This document shows, in pieces, positions 1 through 5,614 of a DNA stretch of 6,293 nt. Source of the stretch: JAICND01 sp035281425 (lineage in GTDB: Bacteria > Actinomycetota > Acidimicrobiia > Spongiisociales > ZC4RG35); contig DATEDX010000260.1 of NCBI GenBank assembly GCA_035281425.1, forward strand, positions 1 through 6,293, read 5' to 3'. The notes beneath the pieces were generated by a model. The model had not been told where the DNA came from, searched no databases, and saw only the letters and a program-made list of their open reading frames with translations. Positions within the stretch are counted from its first letter, which is position 1. Each line of letters begins with the position of its first letter. The position numbers and the translations under genes are program-made.

Positions 1-938
1 ATACCTCGGGCCCGGTAATCCCAAAAGCGGCGGCGGCGGCCATTGACCATCTTCACTGCTGGTCCGGGACCGTCGCTGGCGGAGATTCCCCACACGTTCT
101 CCCCGTAGCCATCGAAGCGGCCCGGGTTGCGGATCGCATAAAGCTGCTGAATCTGGGTGGCACGCTGGCTGTTGACGAAGTAGTTGGATTCCCTCCGCCT
201 CATGAATGGGTCATCTATCGATCGAAAGTCAATCCAGAGATGAGGCAACTGGTGGATGAAGAGTGGACCTGCGTAGAGATACTCAATGCCGTAAATCTTT
301 TTCCATCGATAGCTGCGGGTCGCCTCCTCATAGCTCGATGGCGGGATTGGATGCGTGTGCGACCCCGCCGCCAGGGGATAGAGAAGTAAACCCTCGTTGT
401 AGCCGTCCCAGCGATACCTGAGAAACCCTGTCTCGGGTTTCCACCCGTGAGAGACCGTGGCCCCCCCGTCGAGATAATGGTCCCAGTTGGCACTCTCATA
501 GAGCTCGGCGGTGAGGTCGCCGATCGAGCTCTCGCCATCGAAGTAGGCGGCGGCGGTGAACGCTCCGGCGATCAGGATGGCGGTGTCCATCGTTGAGAAC
601 TCGCTTTTCCATGCCCGAGCGGCAGTAGCCACCTCGAGGAAATGGGGAAAGAAGCCTTGATTTGAGACGGCCTTCGGCTCAGGGCCTACGAAGGTGCGGA
701 GGGTGGCAAGGATTCGCTCGATCGCCTGCCGCTCTTCGATCCAGCCCCGTTCTGCCCCCACCACGTAGCAGGCCAGTCCCATTCCGGTGGCGGCAATGCT
801 GGCGGGGGCACCGCTTCGGCTGCTGTCGGGGACAAGACCATTTTCGGGGTTGGTCAGCTCCCAGAAATAGGCGAATGTGTCGCGCTGCAGACGCTCGAGG
901 TACCTTTGCTGACCGGTGCTCAAGGCTAAGGCTGCCAC
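1..938 (-). CDS. PF10091 glycoamylase-fold glycoside hydrolase, GH144 endo-beta-1,2-glucanase-like (3' end cut by window)
   Basis: I translated the minus strand by hand: the frame stays open for 312 codons from GTG at 938 to the window edge. The order of motifs fits the PF10091 domain shared by GH144 endo-beta-1,2-glucanases: QRDTFAYFWE (residues 18-27), a GMGLACYVVGAERGW block (52-66), STMDTAIL (115-122), WDGYNEGLLLYPLAAGS (from 177), GPLFIHQLPHLWIDFR (224-239) and YGENVWGISASDGPGP (from 278). Acidic residues D118, E182 and D237 sit in conserved blocks and are candidates for catalysis or substrate binding. The likely role is cleavage of beta-1,2-glucan or a related glucan. An in-frame TAG at 950-948 lies just upstream, so the first start is GTG 938. 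The domain begins almost at once and no signal peptide is visible, which is unusual because many known GH144 enzymes are exported. The C-terminal ~100 residues are probably missing. The family call is strong; the substrate is inferred. Confidence 0.85.
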   Translation of the reverse strand, partial: MAALALSTGQQRYLERLQRDTFAYFWELTNPENGLVPDSSRSGAPASIAATGMGLACYVVGAERGWIEERQAIERILATLRTFVGPEPKAVSNQGFFPHFLEVATAARAWKSEFSTMDTAILIAGAFTAAAYFDGESSIGDLTAELYESANWDHYLDGGATVSHGWKPETGFLRYRWDGYNEGLLLYPLAAGSHTHPIPPSSYEEATRSYRWKKIYGIEYLYAGPLFIHQLPHLWIDFRSIDDPFMRRRESNYFVNSQRATQIQQLYAIRNPGRFDGYGENVWGISASDGPGPAVKMVNGRRRRFWDYRARG

Positions 939-944
939 CCATCG

Positions 945-950
945 ATCCTA
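945..950 (-). promoter_or_regulatory. Possible -10 box for a leaderless glycoside hydrolase transcript
   Basis: The minus strand reads TAGGAT six bases before the GTG start at 938. There is no well-placed Shine-Dalgarno sequence, so transcription may begin at or next to the start codon, as is common in actinobacteria. No good -35 hexamer was found. The first three bases also form the in-frame stop that bounds the gene. Confidence 0.3.
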
Positions 951-959
951 TCCCCCGTT

Positions 960-1004
960 CTTAGGACCCAGAGGGGCCGGATTCGGACCCCTTTGGGTCC
1001 TAAG
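960..1004 (-). terminator. Strong inverted repeat, probable terminator after the ABC-2 permease gene
   Basis: Two 17-base arms (960-976 and 988-1004) match with one mismatch, and a further CCG/CGG pair (977-979 with 984-986) closes on the loop GATT, giving a stem of about 20 bp. It starts 16 bases after the permease stop codon on the minus strand. No run of U follows on either strand, so it is not a textbook intrinsic terminator, but GC-rich actinobacterial terminators often lack the U tract. It also lies directly upstream of the glycoside hydrolase start and could instead be an operator, an RNA-stabilising hairpin or a dispersed palindromic repeat. Confidence 0.5.
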
Positions 1005-1020
1005 AAAGCGGATGGGAGGG

Positions 1021-1884
1021 CTAGTAGTCAGTGGTCCGGTCGTAGAGGCCGTCGCGGCGGGCCCGGTGGTTGAACCAGCGGAAGGCGCCAACGCCCAGTA
1101 AGAGCCAGATCGTCCCCGTTAGAGCCAGTGGCGCCCAGGGATCGGCGATCCCAGACCGAGTCGGGTCATACCCACCGATCAAAGCCAGCCGGCATGCTTC
1201 CAGCCAGTAGGTCAAGGGGATGACCCGTGCGGTCGCCTCCAACCATCCGGGAAGCTGGCCGATGGGAAAGATGGCCCCGGAGATGAGATAGAGCACCCCG
1301 ATCACTCCCTCCCCGACCCCCATCGGATGCCGGGCCACGCCCAGGGCGACACCGGCCAGGCCGATACCCATTCCCGCCAGCGCTACCAACCCCAGGGCCA
1401 TCGCTGCAGCCAGTTCACCCCAGCGGATGCTGCCGAGGGTGATGGGCAGCCCCAGGACCGGGACCGTCACCGCCAATACGAAGGCCGACCTGATCGTTCC
1501 CCATACCACCCAGGTCCCCGACCGTCCCAAGAGGTAGGCCGAGAAGGGAAGGGGGGTGACCACTACGTACTTGAGCACCTTGAGCCACTCCCGTTCCTGC
1601 TGCACCGCGAAGGAGATGCCCTGCAGGGCCGACATCACATATGACCAGAGGGCCGCCCCCACGATCAGCCAGGCGAGCAGCACCGGGTCGGAGGCCCCAC
1701 CGGCCGCCACTCGGTAGATGAAGACGAGGATGAGGCTTGCCCCTACCGGTCTCAACAATGTGAAGAAGGCGTTGACGACCGGGTGGGCCCAGTTGGTCTC
1801 AATCGCCCATCCCGCTCGAAACGCCCCTGCCATCCCTCGCAGCGTCGCCCGGAGCCGACTGCCGGCCGGAGAGCTCACGGCCAA
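1021..1884 (-). CDS. ABC-2 type transporter permease (exporter membrane subunit)
   Basis: This is a 287-residue integral membrane protein of the ABC-2 permease family (PF01061 type), the membrane half of drug, lipid or polysaccharide exporters. Six hydrophobic segments are visible at roughly 38-60, 68-92, 112-144, 157-183, 190-210 and 250-268. The cytoplasmic coupling element is present as QEREWLKVLKYVVVTPLP (95-112), and the family motif SGAIFPIGQLPGWL (202-215), followed by IPLTYWLEACR, precedes the last helix. The start is TTG at 1884, with a purine-rich AAAGGG 12 bases upstream; GTG at 1878 is an alternative, and an in-frame TGA nine bases before the TTG excludes anything longer. It lies 51 bp downstream of the small barrel gene on the same strand, so the two may be cotranscribed. 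No ATPase is adjacent; the nearest is the DrrA-like gene ending at 4404, which may serve both permeases. The substrate cannot be read from the sequence. Confidence 0.9.
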   Translation of the reverse strand: MAVSSPAGSRLRATLRGMAGAFRAGWAIETNWAHPVVNAFFTLLRPVGASLILVFIYRVAAGGASDPVLLAWLIVGAALWSYVMSALQGISFAVQQEREWLKVLKYVVVTPLPFSAYLLGRSGTWVVWGTIRSAFVLAVTVPVLGLPITLGSIRWGELAAAMALGLVALAGMGIGLAGVALGVARHPMGVGEGVIGVLYLISGAIFPIGQLPGWLEATARVIPLTYWLEACRLALIGGYDPTRSGIADPWAPLALTGTIWLLLGVGAFRWFNHRARRDGLYDRTTDY

Positions 1885-1935
1885 GGCAGGTCACCACCCT
1901 TTCCGGACCCAGGCGGGCTGACGATCAACGGCATG

Positions 1936-2310
1936 TCAGAAGCGGCTGAACCCTGCCCGGTGATCGGGCCATACCTGCAAGAGGGAGTCGATGTTGGGGA
2001 TGTCGCGCAGAGTGGCGAGGAAGCTCTCAGTGGGCGATCCGTAGATCTCAAAGCCAATAGGTTCGATAAACTCGTAGGCGGTCTGGCTCCTGCCCATAGC
2101 ACCTTCCGCGTGAAGGTCCATGGCCTCGGCGTCAGGGAAGATGTGGAGGATGCTCAAGTTCCCCGATTCATCAACGTAGAAGTTCTGGAAAACCGTCCGG
2201 GGTTTCGCCGCTTCCAACCCGGGTAACACTCGCTCCACCATGCTCCACCACTCGTGTTCGACACCTTCTTTGATTCGCCAGCGGCTGATGTAAACGATGG
2301 GTCCGGACAT
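1936..2310 (-). CDS. Small dimeric alpha/beta-barrel protein, antibiotic biosynthesis monooxygenase-like
   Basis: This is a 124-residue soluble protein with an ATG start at 2310 and a TGA stop at 1936-1938. The pattern fits a ferredoxin-like alpha/beta fold: a first strand PIVYISRWRIKEG (4-16), an amphipathic helix EHEWWSMVERVLPGLE (18-33), strands TVFQNFYVDESGNLSILHIF (39-58), the phrase PDAEAMDLHAEGA (59-71), then a helix and a final strand (IGFEIYG, 85-91). This is typical of ABM-like or quinol-monooxygenase-like dimeric barrels, whose members are cofactor-free oxygenases, heme-binding proteins or simple ligand binders. No specific catalytic residue can be named, so the exact function is open. 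It is transcribed divergently from the cyclase-like/SRPBCC gene and lies upstream of the ABC-2 permease. The C-terminal ~30 residues (ESFLATLRDIPNIDSLLQVW) extend past the usual fold. Confidence 0.75.
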   Translation of the reverse strand: MSGPIVYISRWRIKEGVEHEWWSMVERVLPGLEAAKPRTVFQNFYVDESGNLSILHIFPDAEAMDLHAEGAMGRSQTAYEFIEPIGFEIYGSPTESFLATLRDIPNIDSLLQVWPDHRAGFSRF

Positions 2311-2319
2311 ATCGACCCG

Positions 2320-2345
2320 ACACTAGTTCTCGACACGGTTGTCGA
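2320..2345 (-). promoter_or_regulatory. Possible promoter of the barrel gene
   Basis: The minus strand carries TCGACA (2345-2340), close to a -35 TTGACA, and TAGTGT (2325-2320) as a possible -10, nine bases before the ATG at 2310. The 14-base spacer is short. The spacing to the ATG would give a leaderless or near-leaderless transcript, and no clear Shine-Dalgarno is present. The upstream hexamer lies inside the palindrome at 2329-2346. Confidence 0.25.
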
Positions 2346-2346
2346 G
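2329..2346. promoter_or_regulatory. Perfect 7-4-7 palindrome between divergent genes, operator candidate
   Basis: CTCGACA (2329-2335) and TGTCGAG (2340-2346) are exact reverse complements around the spacer CGGT. The site lies in the 94-bp gap between two divergent genes and overlaps the putative -35 of the minus-strand gene, a position typical of a dimeric repressor site. No regulator gene is seen in the window, so its ligand and its reality are unproven. Confidence 0.4.
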
Positions 2347-2371
2347 CCCGGGATATATGGAGGCGTCCCGC

Positions 2372-2397
2372 TTGGCATACTCATATCCGCGTAGGGT
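2372..2397 (+). promoter_or_regulatory. Possible promoter of the cyclase-like/SRPBCC gene
   Basis: TTGGCA (2372-2377) and TAGGGT (2392-2397) resemble -35 and -10 boxes, but the spacer is only 14 bases. The -10-like box ends seven bases before the ATG at 2405. The same stretch (AGGG plus GGAAGGG) could act as a ribosome binding site if transcription starts further upstream. Confidence 0.25.
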
Positions 2398-2404
2398 GGA
2401 AGGG

Positions 2405-3523
2405 ATGGAGAACCGGGGATTCGTTCTTATCGCCGACATCACCGGATACACGGTGTATCTGAACGAGTCTGAACTGGAGCACGCCCAAGGGACCCTGACC
2501 CAGCTTCTCGAGTTACTGATCGAACACACCAAGCCGCCCCTGGTCTTATCGAGCCTGGAGGGAGACGCGGTATTCAGCTACGCCTTGGACACCGGCATGG
2601 TCAGCAGCCAGACATTCATCGAAGGGATCGAGAGCGCGTACGTTGCGTTCCGCCGGGCGATCGAGCTCATGGTCCTCAACAACACGTGCCAGTGCAGAGC
2701 CTGCGCCAATGTCTCCAGCCTCGACCTGAAGTTCTTCCTTCATCATGGGACCTTCGTAATCCAGCGGATTGGCGGCGACCACCAGTTGGTGGGTACCGAC
2801 GTCAACCTCATACACCGCCTACTCAAGAACTCGGTCAAGGCTGCGACCGGCATCGGCGCCTACTTCCTCTGTACGGAGGCCGCAGTCGCAGCCTTGGGAA
2901 TGGACCCGGCAACTCAGGGGATGGTGCGCCACGAGGAAGCTGTGGCCGACCTGGGGCGAGTGACGGTGTGGATCAAAGATGTCCATCCCGTGTACCAAGC
3001 GAAACGGGGTGAAGCGCTCGTGTCATACACGCCCCGGGAGGTCCTGGGCGAAACTGCCACCGAACTGAAGATGCCCCCAGAGCTGGTATGGGACTACCTC
3101 AATCAGTCTGAGTTCCGCAACCTCTTGATTCGATCCGACTCCTATCAGGTGATCGACCGCCAAGCCGGCAACATCGCCCCCGGCAGCACCTATCAGTGTT
3201 ATCACGGGAAGATGCTGGTTCCGCAGTTGGTGGTCGAGTGGCGGCCTTTTGAGCGAGTGCTGCTCTCCCAGCGGATCCCCTTCAAAGGGCGACCGACTGA
3301 GGTCCTGATCGACTTCCAGCTGACACCCACCCCCAGCGGAACCCTCCTCACTGAAACCGTTGCCCGGCTCACCGGACCCCCCTTGCAGCGAGTCATGGCC
3401 CGCCTCATGATCCGGAGCCAACGCCAACGCAGTCAGGCCTCGATCGAAGAGTTCCGTGATGCGGTCCAGGCAGACCTTGCCAGTCGCCGAGCGGAGCAGC
3501 CGATCATCGTCCCCGGAGCCTGA
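2405..3523 (+). CDS. DUF2652 (class III cyclase-like) protein fused to a C-terminal SRPBCC domain
   Basis: This is a 372-residue predicted cytoplasmic protein. Residues 1-200 match DUF2652, a relative of class III nucleotide cyclases: FVLIADITGYTVYL (6-19) holds the first metal-site Asp (D11), EGDAVF (52-57) the second (D54), and VGTDVNLIHRLLKNS (129-143) the Asn/Arg pair (N134, R138) that stabilises the transition state in active cyclases. A cysteine cluster CQCRAC (C95, C97, C100) sits before the LDLKFFLHHG strand and may bind metal. Residues ~215-350 fit an SRPBCC/polyketide-cyclase-like fold (MPPELVWDYLNQSEFRNLL, VVEWRPFERVLLSQRIP, then a long C-terminal helix RLMIRSQRQRSQASIEEF), a family with a hydrophobic ligand cavity. 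ATG 2405 is chosen because the domain starts there and a purine-rich stretch precedes it; TTG 2339 or ATG 2357 would add 22 or 16 residues with no family match. It faces the exporter operon tail to tail with a 62-bp gap. Activity is unproven; it may be a non-catalytic sensor. Confidence 0.85.
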   Translation: MENRGFVLIADITGYTVYLNESELEHAQGTLTQLLELLIEHTKPPLVLSSLEGDAVFSYALDTGMVSSQTFIEGIESAYVAFRRAIELMVLNNTCQCRACANVSSLDLKFFLHHGTFVIQRIGGDHQLVGTDVNLIHRLLKNSVKAATGIGAYFLCTEAAVAALGMDPATQGMVRHEEAVADLGRVTVWIKDVHPVYQAKRGEALVSYTPREVLGETATELKMPPELVWDYLNQSEFRNLLIRSDSYQVIDRQAGNIAPGSTYQCYHGKMLVPQLVVEWRPFERVLLSQRIPFKGRPTEVLIDFQLTPTPSGTLLTETVARLTGPPLQRVMARLMIRSQRQRSQASIEEFRDAVQADLASRRAEQPIIVPGA

Positions 3524-3585
3524 GAAGGACGAGCGGCCACATCAGGTCGGGGAAACTGGCTGATGCATGACCTCGACCGGAGATG

Positions 3586-4407
3586 TCACTGCCATCGCAG
3601 TGTCAACCTCCCCTCCACTTTGGCCGAGTGTTCCATCCGCCGCAGCGCCCAGCGTGCGATCAAGAGCACCACCACCGCGTAGACCAGCAGCAACCCCACC
3701 TCGAGCGGCCAGGCCAGCAACTCCAGGGCATCACCGGCAAAGAGCACCTGCCGTAAGGCGTCCATCCCCAGGGTCATGGGAACGAGGGTCCCGGCCACGG
3801 CGGCGCCCAGTCCCAGCGCCCGGACGGGGAAATAGGCACCGCTGACCAAGAACACCGGCTCCATCAGCGAAGCGATCCCCTGCTCGGCGTTGCGCCCGAA
3901 TTTGAGGAACAGGGAAGACAGCGCCATCCCCACCCCATAGAGGGCGGCCAGGGTGACGAAGAGGATCAGCAGGGCCACCGGCCAGGAGGTCCACACGAAT
4001 GGAACATCGAAGACCACCGCTCCCAAAATGATCACCGCCGCCGCCCGCAGCGATGTCGAGAAGCTGCCTCCCAAGGCCATCCCCGTCAAGATCCACATCA
4101 AGTGGGCGGGAGATGCGAGGTAGAGCTCGAGATTGCCGTTCTCTTTTTCCCAGCGGAATTGAGCGGCCATGTTCCAGATGGTGTTGAGCCAGAAGGCGGT
4201 CATGGCCCCACCCAGGATCACGTAGCCCTCGAAGCGGGGTGGCGCCTCGAGAGCGCGGTACACCATCACCAAGGCCACGGTGGCCAAGAGGGGGAGGGTG
4301 ACCTCAAAGAAGACCCAGGACGGTTCACGGTTCGCCCCCACCACCCGGGGATAGGCGCGGGCCAGCACCGTCTGGAGGCCGTGACGAAGCGGACCGGGGC
4401 GGGTCAT
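3586..4407 (-). CDS. ABC-2 type transporter permease, partner of the adjacent DrrA-like ATPase
   Basis: This is a 273-residue membrane protein of the ABC-2 permease family. Hydrophobic segments lie at about 33-53, 60-82, 104-133, 141-166, 180-206 and 228-253. The cytoplasmic coupling element RWEKENGNLELYLASPAHLM (85-104) and the late motif VSGAYFPV (188-195), followed by LVPMTLGMDALRQVLFAG, are characteristic. The ATG at 4407 overlaps the ATPase stop codon as ATGA (4407-4404), so the two are translationally coupled and form one exporter. It is close in length and motif order to the permease at 1021-1884 but clearly diverged, so the two could be unequal halves of a heterodimeric channel or belong to separate transporters. 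The stop codon lies at the edge of a 6-bp hairpin (3587-3602). The cargo is unknown; relatives export drugs, glycolipids or polysaccharide. Confidence 0.92.
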   Translation of the reverse strand: MTRPGPLRHGLQTVLARAYPRVVGANREPSWVFFEVTLPLLATVALVMVYRALEAPPRFEGYVILGGAMTAFWLNTIWNMAAQFRWEKENGNLELYLASPAHLMWILTGMALGGSFSTSLRAAAVIILGAVVFDVPFVWTSWPVALLILFVTLAALYGVGMALSSLFLKFGRNAEQGIASLMEPVFLVSGAYFPVRALGLGAAVAGTLVPMTLGMDALRQVLFAGDALELLAWPLEVGLLLVYAVVVLLIARWALRRMEHSAKVEGRLTLRWQ

Positions 4408-5369
4408 GCGGGCGGCGCCTGATCCTCGAGCCCTCGACCGGTGAGGGCAATGAAAGCGTCCTCCAAAGTGGGCTCCTCGCGAGTGAATGAGCGGACTCCG
4501 GCCAGGTCGCCCACCACCCGAATCAGGTCGGCCGAGCCTCGGTCACGGTCGAGGGTGACGGTGAAGCGGGCTCCGCCGTCGAGAGTATCGGTCTCCACCG
4601 CACCGAATGATCGAAGTGGTCCCGGATCGGCCCCGTCGTCGACCTCGATCCGGTATCGCTCCAAGAAACCGGCTTGTCGTTTCAGCTCGGCGGGGCTGCC
4701 GGTGGTGAGGATGCGGCCCAGGTGGATGATGGCGATGCGGTCGCAGAGCTGGTCGGCCTCGGCCATGTAATGGGTGGTGAGGAGGATGGTGCGCTCCCCC
4801 TGTTTCATCCAGTCGACCAGATAACTGCGCACGTCGCGAGCCACCTCTACGTCGAGCCCTAGGGTGGGTTCATCGAGGAATAAGACCTCCGGGTCCGAGA
4901 GGAGGCTGCGAACCAGGTTCATCTTTTGACGCATTCCCGTGGAGAGGTTGTAGATGCGAGTGTCGGCCCACTCAGTCAGCCCCACCACCTCCAGCAACTC
5001 GTCGATGCGGCGGCGGGCGGTCTTGGTGGGGATGCCGGCGAACTGGCTAAACATCCACAACTGCTCGCGAACGGTGAGCAACCCGTACCCGGAGGTCTCT
5101 CCACCCGACACCATCGAGATGTGCCAGCGCAACTCCCGGAATTGGGTGTCGACGTCGTAGCCGAGGACGTAAGCCTTGCCCTCGCTGGGAAGCAGCAGCG
5201 TCGAAAAGATCTTGATCAGGGTGGTCTTGCCGGCGCCGTTGGGTCCGAGCAAACCGAAGAACTCGCCGACTGGCACCACTAGGTCGATGTCAGCCAAGGC
5301 GCGGACCTCTTTGCTTCCCCGCCGGGCCTTGAAAACCCGGCCGACCTTCTCGGTGCGGATGGCCTCCAC
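4404..5369 (-). CDS. DrrA-type ABC transporter ATP-binding protein
   Basis: This 321-residue ATPase powers the export permease(s). Walker A is GPNGAGKTT (42-50), the signature is LSTGM (142-146), Walker B is VLFLDEP (162-168), the D-loop is GLD (171-173), and the switch histidine is H200 in TTHYMAEAD. The C-terminal ~80 residues, ending in EEPTLEDAFIALTGRG, fit the DUF4162 tail found in daunorubicin-resistance (DrrA) ATPases. The Q-loop region reads ISMVSGGETSGYGLLT (84-99) and lacks the usual glutamine, resembling the GGE-type subgroup of exporter ATPases. The start is GTG 5369: no other start codon lies between it and the upstream in-frame TAA. No Shine-Dalgarno is seen, but TAAGCT lies eight bases upstream, so the message may be leaderless. 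The permease gene follows with a four-base overlap. The gene is divergent from the amino acid antiporter. Drug resistance itself is not implied; the cargo is unknown. Confidence 0.95.
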   Translation of the reverse strand: MEAIRTEKVGRVFKARRGSKEVRALADIDLVVPVGEFFGLLGPNGAGKTTLIKIFSTLLLPSEGKAYVLGYDVDTQFRELRWHISMVSGGETSGYGLLTVREQLWMFSQFAGIPTKTARRRIDELLEVVGLTEWADTRIYNLSTGMRQKMNLVRSLLSDPEVLFLDEPTLGLDVEVARDVRSYLVDWMKQGERTILLTTHYMAEADQLCDRIAIIHLGRILTTGSPAELKRQAGFLERYRIEVDDGADPGPLRSFGAVETDTLDGGARFTVTLDRDRGSADLIRVVGDLAGVRSFTREEPTLEDAFIALTGRGLEDQAPPA

Positions 5370-5377
5370 AACCGGCG

Positions 5378-5383
5378 AGCTTA
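5378..5383 (-). promoter_or_regulatory. Possible -10 box for a leaderless exporter operon transcript
   Basis: The minus strand reads TAAGCT eight bases before the GTG at 5369. A rival -10-like box, TTTAAT (minus strand, 5416-5411), would give a leader of about 35 bases. Neither has a convincing -35 hexamer, so the true start of transcription cannot be decided from sequence. Confidence 0.25.
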
Positions 5384-5432
5384 CGACGCTGCCCTCGATG
5401 GGAAAGAGGCATTAAATCCGGTCACCCACAGA

Positions 5433-5486
5433 CTTCCTCCCCCAAGAGCGATGCGATCTCTTCCTCCCCCAGGAGCGAAGCGACGT
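5433..5486. repeat. Imperfect tandem repeat, two 27-base units
   Basis: Units at 5433-5459 and 5460-5486 match at 23 of 27 positions. Both begin CTTCCTCCCCCA and contain a GAGCGA.GCGA core. There are no spacers and only two units, so this is not CRISPR-like. It lies in the 250-bp gap between divergent genes. It may be a local duplication, a dispersed intergenic element or a paired protein-binding site. Confidence 0.7.
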
Positions 5487-5495
5487 TGGAGGAGG
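5460..5495. repeat. Hairpin-forming inverted repeat using the second tandem unit
   Basis: CTTCCTCC (5460-5467) can pair with GGAGGAGG (5488-5495) over eight positions, one of them a G-U wobble, leaving a 20-base loop with the sequence GCGAAGC. The first tandem unit offers the same CU-rich arm (5433-5440), so two alternative pairings are possible. On the plus strand this lies about 125 bases upstream of the antiporter start. Confidence 0.4.
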
Positions 5496-5513
5496 TGCCC
5501 GAAGGCGACGGAA

Positions 5514-5577
5514 TGGGCTCTGGGGAGATGTCCACGTCACATCGTGGCGGCAGGACGAAAGCCTCTAGTCGAGCCCG
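5514..5577 (+). other. Possible folded 5' leader of the antiporter gene
   Basis: TGGGCTC (5514-5520) can pair with GAGCCCG (5571-5577), including one G-U pair, to enclose a hairpin with CCACG (5532-5536) and CGTGG (5543-5547) arms, then a short GGC/GCC element (5549-5551 with 5561-5563) whose loop holds AGGACGAAA. This three-stem layout would sit 30-100 bases before the ribosome binding site. I recognise no known riboswitch consensus. Stems of this size also arise by chance in GC-rich DNA, so this is only a candidate. Confidence 0.22.
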
Positions 5578-5606
5578 ACGTCAGCAGAGAAGGTGGAGGG
5601 AACACC

Positions 5607-5614
5607 AAGGAGGT
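5607..5614 (+). promoter_or_regulatory. Strong ribosome binding site of the antiporter gene
   Basis: AAGGAGGT lies five bases before GTG 5620 and fixes that start. It is the only near-perfect Shine-Dalgarno in the window. Its 3' end overlaps the 8-base palindrome GGTGCACC (5612-5619), and a weak 4-bp hairpin, GGTG (5592-5595) with CACC (5603-5606), lies just upstream. Confidence 0.8.

Noticed and set aside
679..942. Minus-strand ATG frame of 87 codons at the head of the hydrolase gene
   Set aside because: It is out of frame with the clear PF10091 translation that starts at GTG 938; its product is Arg/Pro-rich with no fold.
1783..2226. Plus-strand open frame of 147 codons across the start of the permease gene and most of the barrel gene
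   Set aside because: It is antisense to two well-supported genes, has low-complexity Pro/Arg-rich stretches and matches no family.
2339..2404. Longer N-terminus for the cyclase-like protein from TTG 2339 or ATG 2357
   Set aside because: The extra residues match nothing in the family, the domain begins at ATG 2405, and the TTG lies inside the palindrome.
3023..3427. Minus-strand open frame of 134 codons
   Set aside because: It lies wholly inside and antisense to the SRPBCC half of the cyclase-like gene. Its open frame is explained by codon bias in GC-rich DNA.
3540..3565. CATCAG/CTGATG inverted repeat between the convergent genes as a terminator
   Set aside because: The stem is only six bases with a 14-base loop and no U tract; weaker than expected for a terminator.
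3587..3602. CACTGC/GCAGTG hairpin at the end of the second permease gene
   Set aside because: It overlaps the last codons and stop codon, is only 6 bp, and has no U tract, so it is probably coincidental.
5433..5486. Tandem repeat as a CRISPR remnant
   Set aside because: There are only two directly adjoining units, no spacers and no cas genes.
5500..5606. c-di-AMP (ydaO) or c-di-GMP (GEMM) riboswitch in the antiporter leader
   Set aside because: Short resemblances (CCCGACGTCAGC, GGACGAAAGCC) are present, but the remaining conserved blocks of both consensus structures are missing.
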